This document shows positions 59,096 through 64,000 of a DNA stretch of 64,000 nt, piece after piece (positions within the stretch are counted from its first letter, which is position 1; each line of letters begins with the position of its first letter). Both the position numbers and the translations under genes were made by a program. The notes under the pieces are model-generated. The model did not search any database, was not told the origin of the DNA, and saw only the letters and a list, made by a program, of their open reading frames with translations. This stretch comes from Natronolimnohabitans sp. A-GB9 (lineage in GTDB: Archaea > Halobacteriota > Halobacteria > Halobacteriales > Natrialbaceae): the NCBI RefSeq assembly GCF_030848565.1, contig NZ_JAVDDV010000002.1:124001-188000 (forward strand), given 5' to 3'.

Positions 59096-62000
59096 GGCGT
59101 GTCGCCTCCTCGTGACTCTCTTTCATCGTCGTCGGTGTCGGTTTCGGTCTCGATACCACCGTCGCTGGCGGTCGGCGCTCCGACGGACGCCCCCGGGCTG
59201 GCAAAGGAGACGTCGGGGCCGAAGTACCGCGTCCAGAGGATCAACAGCGTCGGCAGGACGATCACGCTCGCGATAAACGAGTACGTGATCGTCAGCCCGG
59301 TGATGATCCCGAACTGCTGGAGCGCCGGGAAGATCGCGAACGCGAGCGTCCCGAAGCCGCCGACGGTCGTCGCAGCGCTGCCAAGCAGCGCACCGCCGGT
59401 TCCGGTCACGGTCGTGTACATCGCTGACCAGGCGTTACCCTGGCGCTCGAGTTCGAGGGTGTAGCGGGCGCTGACGTGGATACTGTAGGCGACCCCGAGT
59501 CCGATGGTGAGACTCGTGATCATCCCCGTCAACACGTTAAACGGCATACCGAGCAGATACATCGTCCCCAGGATCCAGCTGACCGCGAACGCGACGGGTA
59601 GCAGCGTAACCGTCCCGAGAGTCGCGCTGTTGCCGGTCAGCCAGTAGGCCGCCGTCAGGAAGGTGAAGACGGCTACGAGCGTGACCAGCAGGCTCTGGAG
59701 CACCGTCTCGAGCAGGTCCTGTTCGACGATGTGGTTGACGATCGGATCGCCGGTCGCGATCGCGTTCAGTTCGCCCTCACCCGCGTCTACGTTGCGTTCG
59801 TCACCGGTTCCACTGGCGTCGAGGGTCCCGGCGATCTCGCGCAGTTCGTCGGTCACCTCGTCGAAGCTAGCGTCACCTTGCACGCCGACGGTCAGCAGGA
59901 CCGACTCGTACTCGCCGTCGTCCGTGCGATGGATGACGCTGCTCGCTTCCGCTTCGTTGACCTCGAACAGTTCGTCGTACAGCGTCTCGAGGTTCTGATC
60001 CGGAACGTCGTCGTCGTTCAGCGTCTCCTGATAGGTCTCGTTGAACGACTCGTTCTCTGCGGCGGTTGTTTCCATCACCGATAGCGGTCCCTGGACGTCG
60101 GCCTCGCCGTTCGGGAGGGTGTAGACGACGTCACCCTCGGCGGCCTCCTCTTGGGCCGCCGAGAGCTCTTGTAAGGTGTCGTCGTCTGTAATATCACCCT
60201 CTACCAGTATCTGTGTCTGGGTGTCCTCTCGCTGGAAGTTCTCGTTGACGAACTCGAGGTCGTCGGCAGCCTGATACTCACCGGGGGACATCCCGCCTGG
60301 GAGGTGTTCCGTCCACGCGGGCGGACTCTCGGCGAGGAAGTCCTCCTCCTCGAAACTGGTGTCGACCTGGCTCGCGCCGTAGACGCCGCCGGCGGTCAAC
60401 AGAAGCGCAGCGACGATGACCACGAGCGGGATCCGTCGGGCCGCAGTCGAGCCGATCGTGAGGACACTGGTAAAGCGTCCCTCGCCGGTGCCAAACGCAC
60501 GCTTGCGACGGCTCCACCCGTAGGACTCGAGCAGCGAGTCGAGTTCGACTTTGAGCGCGGGGATTAGTCCGCCAAAGATGACGAGGGCGGCGACGATCCC
60601 GACGGCGCTGACGATCCCGAACTCCTGGATGGGCCCAATGGGGCTGACGAGGTTCGCGAGGAAGCCGATGGCGGTCGTCGCCGTCACCCAGACGAGCGCG
60701 ACGCCGACGCCGGCCAGTGCGACCGCCATCGAGCCGCGAACGGTACCGGTGACATCGTCAGTCTCGCGTTGCTCCCGGTGGCGCATGAAGACGTGAATCG
60801 CGTAGTCGATCGAGAGCCCGATCAGTAACACGGGCACTGCGATCATCATCTGGTTGAACGCGATTCCGGCCCAGCCCATGAAGCCGAACGTCCAGACTAA
60901 GACGCCGACGATCCCGAGGATGCCAAGCGCGATATCGAGTGGATCGCGGTAGGCGACCGACAGGGCGATGACGACGAACAGCAGGGCGAGCGGGCCGACG
61001 ATCCCGAGGCTGTCTCCCATCGAGCGATCGATCTCGTCGGTGATGATGCCGGCACCGAAGATCAGATACTCCTGATCGTCCTCGCTCGCGAGCTCGCGGA
61101 GGTCGAGCTGGCTGTCGAGAGCCGGATCGGTCTCACCACCCATCATGTCGCCAGCGTCCGTCTGCTGAGTGAGCATCGTCATCCGCGCGTCGGCATCGGT
61201 CGAACCGGGATCGTAGTCAGTCGGCATGAAGCCGAGCGCGGCCGCTTCGCCGTTCTCGTCCTCCGAGAGCGTGTCCACCAAGACGTCTTCGAACTCCTCG
61301 TCGTCTAACTCTTCGAGCGCCGCGATCTGCTCCTCGAGGGTCGGATCGAGGTCTTCGAGTTCGTTTTGCCGTTCCTCGAGGTCCTCGCCTCGTTGCTCGA
61401 GCGCTTCGGACGCATCCTCGAGTTCGGCCTGGTCTTCTTCGAGTTCGTCACCTCGTTGCTCGAGGTCCCCGCCCGCAGCCTCGAGCTCTTCACCTCGTTG
61501 CTCGAGCGCTTCGAACTCGTCGGCAAAGACGCCCATCGTACCGAGTTCGAAGGCCTCCTCGAAGGCCGCCTCGAGCTCGATGGACTCGATCTGCTCGAGG
61601 TCGGACTGGAGGTCCCGCACGTCTTCGGCGGTGGCTTCGAAGGCGTCCTGTTGTGGGCCTTCCAGACCGGCGTCGTCACCAGCCACCAGCCAGAGATCCT
61701 GGAAGGCCTGGTCGTTTGCACCTTCTGCTTCGAGCTGCCGGGTTTCAGTTAGCGCCTCGGTGAGGATCACCTGGCTCTCCGGATCGTCGGTGATCTCGGG
61801 AACCTGCTCGTAAGCGGCCTCTAACTCGACCAGCGTTCGAATCGATTCAGTCGCCAGAGAGAAGGTCTCTGCCTGTTCTTGATCGAGATCGGCATCGTCG
61901 ATCGCTTCGGTTTGTACCTCCTGAATCTCCGCTTCGATCGCTGCCTGACCTTGCTCGTCGCCGGCAGCCTCGGCCTCGAGGTACTCGCCTTGCAACGCCA

Positions 62001-62592
62001 TCGTTTCGTTCAGCGCTTCCTCGAGCACTGCGGTTCGTTCCTCGAGTTCGGCCTGCTCTGCCTCGAGTTCGGCCCGTTCTTCCTCGAGTTCCTCGGCATC
62101 GGCCTCGATAGCCTCACCGCGTTCCTCGAGTTCCTCGGCCTCGGCCTCGAGTTCGGCCTGTTCTTCCTCGAGCTCCTCGGCCTCGGCTTCGATCTCGTCG
62201 ACCTCCGCTTCGGTGATCGCGGTGATCGCGACGATGTTCTCGACGCCCGTTATCGGATCGTCCTCGACGAGCGTGTCGGTTACCGACTCGTTCGCGTTGA
62301 TTTCCTGTTGGAACTCGAGTGAACCGACAAGCGACTCCTGTGTGAGGACGTTATCGCCCCTGGCTATCAGTTGGACTGTTGTGGTGTTTTCGTCCTCCTC
62401 GACGACGAAGCGATCGTCGACGTCCTCGAGTGCCTCGGCTTCCGGCGACTCGCTTTCGAACTGATCGAGCGACGAGTCGTCGTCGACCATCGGCATCCCG
62501 GCACCGACAAGCGCCGTCGTCAACAGGAGTACAACGATGACGATCCGTGACCGTCCGGCAACGACGTCGGCGACGCGATTCGGGACGCTCAT
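59092..62592 (-). CDS. MMPL/RND-family transporter with large coiled-coil insert
   Basis: 1166 residues. A first helix (residues about 15-33), a soluble domain to about 525, a five-helix group at about 527-741, another soluble domain, and a last helix group at about 961-1126: the two-halved RND/MMPL plan. Unusual is the first soluble domain, which holds two long heptad-like stretches (residues about 127-197: EAEELEEEQAELEAEAEELE; and about 351-434: EQRGEELEAAGGDLEQRGDE). They probably form coiled coils outside the membrane. The family exports lipids, hopanoids or drugs. It overlaps the TrmB regulator gene. Confidence 0.9.
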   Translation of the reverse strand: MSVPNRVADVVAGRSRIVIVVLLLTTALVGAGMPMVDDDSSLDQFESESPEAEALEDVDDRFVVEEDENTTTVQLIARGDNVLTQESLVGSLEFQQEINANESVTDTLVEDDPITGVENIVAITAITEAEVDEIEAEAEELEEEQAELEAEAEELEERGEAIEADAEELEEERAELEAEQAELEERTAVLEEALNETMALQGEYLEAEAAGDEQGQAAIEAEIQEVQTEAIDDADLDQEQAETFSLATESIRTLVELEAAYEQVPEITDDPESQVILTEALTETRQLEAEGANDQAFQDLWLVAGDDAGLEGPQQDAFEATAEDVRDLQSDLEQIESIELEAAFEEAFELGTMGVFADEFEALEQRGEELEAAGGDLEQRGDELEEDQAELEDASEALEQRGEDLEERQNELEDLDPTLEEQIAALEELDDEEFEDVLVDTLSEDENGEAAALGFMPTDYDPGSTDADARMTMLTQQTDAGDMMGGETDPALDSQLDLRELASEDDQEYLIFGAGIITDEIDRSMGDSLGIVGPLALLFVVIALSVAYRDPLDIALGILGIVGVLVWTFGFMGWAGIAFNQMMIAVPVLLIGLSIDYAIHVFMRHREQRETDDVTGTVRGSMAVALAGVGVALVWVTATTAIGFLANLVSPIGPIQEFGIVSAVGIVAALVIFGGLIPALKVELDSLLESYGWSRRKRAFGTGEGRFTSVLTIGSTAARRIPLVVIVAALLLTAGGVYGASQVDTSFEEEDFLAESPPAWTEHLPGGMSPGEYQAADDLEFVNENFQREDTQTQILVEGDITDDDTLQELSAAQEEAAEGDVVYTLPNGEADVQGPLSVMETTAAENESFNETYQETLNDDDVPDQNLETLYDELFEVNEAEASSVIHRTDDGEYESVLLTVGVQGDASFDEVTDELREIAGTLDASGTGDERNVDAGEGELNAIATGDPIVNHIVEQDLLETVLQSLLVTLVAVFTFLTAAYWLTGNSATLGTVTLLPVAFAVSWILGTMYLLGMPFNVLTGMITSLTIGLGVAYSIHVSARYTLELERQGNAWSAMYTTVTGTGGALLGSAATTVGGFGTLAFAIFPALQQFGIITGLTITYSFIASVIVLPTLLILWTRYFGPDVSFASPGASVGAPTASDGGIETETDTDDDERESRGGDTP

Positions 62593-62660
62593 CGACTCCC
62601 CTCCTCGAAAACCGGCGGCAGCTCTTGGGGGACCATTCTGTTGTTATGATCCTACAAACT

Positions 62661-62672
62661 GTATCCATATAC
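62661..62672 (-). promoter_or_regulatory. Possible promoter or TrmB operator of the MMPL-trmB operon
   Basis: GTATCCATATAC, palindromic at its outer four bases, lies 69-80 bases before the MMPL ATG on the minus strand. It reads GTATATGG on that strand, TATA-like. Whether TrmB binds it is a guess from position. Confidence 0.3.
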
Positions 62673-62797
62673 CTGTTCGGATAGGCACACTGAATGTGTA
62701 CTACTGACACGGTGCCACCCGCTGCCAACCGGTGTGACGGTCGCCTATCCCGGTGCGCTGGCACTGCCACAGGCAGGTCGTGGGGTCGGTGGCATTG

Positions 62798-62887
62798 CCC
62801 GGTCTCCTGTCGTCACTGATTACCATTCGCCGATCCCAACCCTGGTGGGGCTCGCCCCCCGCGGGGCATCGGTACAGCAGCTCATAT
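62798..62887. repeat. Family B element, about 90 bp, diverged copy
   Basis: Left end CCCGGTCTCCTGTCGTCA (compare TACGGTCTCCTGTCGTCA), then ATTCGCCGATC, a GC-rich hairpin (GGTGGGGCTCGCCCCCCGCGG) and GTACAGCAG. The last bases (CTCATATGG) do not match the family. It lies away from any stop codon. Confidence 0.55.
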
Positions 62888-62954
62888 GGCGGACGGCAGT
62901 CCTATTGTGTGCCGTCGGAACAATCAGAAAAGAAGCCTGTCGCGGTCAGTTCGA

Positions 62955-63689
62955 CTACTCGACCGTGATCGTCTTGAGATCCTCGGCGAATCGGACGTCG
63001 CCGTCGTAGTGGGCACCGATCGACTCGAGCATCTCCTCGTGGTGACCGTCGGTATGGGGATAGAGGTGAGTTAAGTAGACCCGACCGATCTCACGGCCGG
63101 CCAGCGCTTTCCCGAGCGTCTCGGGGGTCGGATGGTTCGAGACGTCGACGTCGTCAGGGAACGAACAGTCGTGGGCCAGAATCGCCGACCCCTCCGCGAA
63201 GTTCGCCAGACCGGCGAAGGCCTCGCTGTCGCCACTGTAGGTAAACAGGTCGCCGAAGCGGTAGGCCAGACACGGCAGCGAGTGACGCGTCTCGTAGGCC
63301 GAAACGTCGAATCCAGCGACGGTGAATTCGCCGGGGACGACCTCCCGGACCTGCAGGTCCAGTTTCCCTTGCATGTACTCGTGGACCGAGAGGAGGTCGT
63401 CGAGCAAGGACTTCGTCCCCTGTGGCCCGACGACCTCGAGGTGGTCCTCGCCGGCGAGCCAGCGAGCTTTCATCAGCGGGAGCAGGTCTGCGATGTGGTC
63501 GAGGTGGTGGTGGGTCAACAGGACCGTCGAGACGTTCTCGTAGCCGACGCCGGACTGCTGGAGCCGGTGGAGGACGCCCGACCCGCAGTCGACCAGGAGC
63601 GTTCGGCCGTCGTCCTGGACGAGGATTCCCGTCTGGAACCGCTCGCCGGTCGGCATCGCGCTGCCGCTTCCGAGAAAGGTAACACGCAT
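62955..63689 (-). CDS. MBL-fold metallohydrolase (RNase Z-like)
   Basis: 244 residues from ATG 63689 (MRVTFLGSGSAMPTGERFQT). The zinc site THHHLDHIADLLPL carries HxHxDH (H60, H62, D64, H65); LAHDCSFPDD and VYLTHLYPH supply the later metal ligands. The family's fold is that of RNase Z and lactonase-type beta-lactamase-fold enzymes. The short length without an exosite arm argues against classic tRNase Z, so the substrate is open. The longer frame to 63800 has no family similarity. Confidence 0.9.
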   Translation of the reverse strand: MRVTFLGSGSAMPTGERFQTGILVQDDGRTLLVDCGSGVLHRLQQSGVGYENVSTVLLTHHHLDHIADLLPLMKARWLAGEDHLEVVGPQGTKSLLDDLLSVHEYMQGKLDLQVREVVPGEFTVAGFDVSAYETRHSLPCLAYRFGDLFTYSGDSEAFAGLANFAEGSAILAHDCSFPDDVDVSNHPTPETLGKALAGREIGRVYLTHLYPHTDGHHEEMLESIGAHYDGDVRFAEDLKTITVE

Positions 63690-63819
63690 ACTACTGACTG
63701 ACACAGGCCGCTCCGATAAGTGTAGTCTTCTCGCGGACGCCCGATGACGTTCGATCACCGGCGGAGTCAGTTCGAAGACTGCCCGCAGGACGGTTCGCAC
63801 TCGCCGAGTCGACTGCGGG

Positions 63820-63999
63820 CTACCCGTCTCGATCTGGTCTGGCCTGAGCGCGGACGGCTCGCTCGTTTGGGTTGTACAGAAATCGATCGTACGTCCCGCG
63901 GTACGATCCTAACAGGGGCTCACCGCTGGTCGTGTCGATCCCGAGCGTCCGTGGTCGACCCTCCGTCTCGTACTCGTCGGCGGTATCGTTCGGATCGTA
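63820..63999 (-). CDS. C-terminal end of an unknown protein (partial)
   Basis: The minus-strand frame from the window edge reads YDPNDTADEYETEGRPRTLG, IDTTSGEPLLGSYRGTYDRF and LYNPNERAVRAQARPDRDG, then TAG (63822-63820). It is acidic, haloarchaeal in composition, and has no recognised motif. The start lies outside the window. It is called because of an open frame of 59 codons and a typical codon pattern (third-position G/C). Confidence 0.5.
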   Translation of the reverse strand, partial: YDPNDTADEYETEGRPRTLGIDTTSGEPLLGSYRGTYDRFLYNPNERAVRAQARPDRDG

Positions 64000-64000
64000 G

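Larger units (their letters stand above)
62593..62954. other. Intergenic region upstream of the MMPL gene
   Basis: 362 bases. Near the MMPL start, GTATCCATATAC (62661-62672) is an AT-rich imperfect palindrome that may be a promoter or a regulator site. Further on lies a family B element (62798-62887). No gene is seen. Confidence 0.5.

Noticed and set aside
1-64000. tRNA, rRNA or CRISPR arrays
   Set aside because: No regularly spaced direct repeats, no recognisable tRNA arms or CCA-proximal signatures, and no rRNA-like sequence seen by eye; a tRNA scan would be decisive.

Overview
The window is a GC-rich chromosomal stretch from an extremely halophilic archaeon (class Halobacteria, probably a Natrialbales-type genome; the order is an inference from style, not a match). 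The proteins are strongly acidic, LE pairs are very often written ctcgag, several promoters look leaderless, and there are archaeal markers: AglB, CarS, LSm/eL37, Pelota, RqcH, GlpABC and many haloarchaea-only small membrane proteins. No rRNA, tRNA, CRISPR array, complete insertion sequence or integrase gene was recognised.

Layout. 0-4.2 kb: end of glpA, then glpB and glpC (glycerol-3-phosphate oxidation) and an Orc1/Cdc6-like protein with a degenerate Walker A. 4.4-17.9 kb: an N-glycosylation (agl) region with a DUF368 polyprenyl-phosphate carrier, the oligosaccharyltransferase AglB, two GT2 and one GT61 glycosyltransferases, an AglQ-like protein, two paralogous ParB/Srx-like proteins of unknown role, a flippase and a sugar nucleotidyltransferase. 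18-31.8 kb: lipid enzyme CarS, a thiamine-binding-type protein, a D-2-hydroxyacid dehydrogenase, a BCCT osmolyte carrier, an M20 amidohydrolase, an MFS carrier, a LarA-type racemase and a PAP2 phosphatase. Among them lie remnants of M24 peptidase, M20, AstE/AspA and RidA genes. 31.9-38.3 kb: a Dna2-like nuclease-helicase, then an ATP-grasp ligase overlapping an asparagine-synthase-like protein that lacks the glutaminase cysteine. 38.4-49.9 kb: small membrane proteins, a zinc metalloprotease, LSm-eL37, a threonine-synthase-like protein lacking the PLP lysine, DUF502 and proline dehydrogenase. 50-64 kb: RqcH, a nitrite/sulfite reductase, Pelota, and an MMPL/RND transporter with long coiled coils overlapping a TrmB regulator.

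The most striking non-coding signal is two families of short palindromic elements. Family B (often 79-80 bp, ends TACGG...CCGTA) lies directly against the stop codon of at least nine genes. Family A (ends TACTGTCGGACAGCA-like, 53-106 bp) also sits at gene ends and in one case encodes the last residues of a protein. The other main leads are the ATP-grasp/AsnB-like pair, the ParB-like pair in the glycosylation region, and three proteins whose key catalytic residue is replaced.
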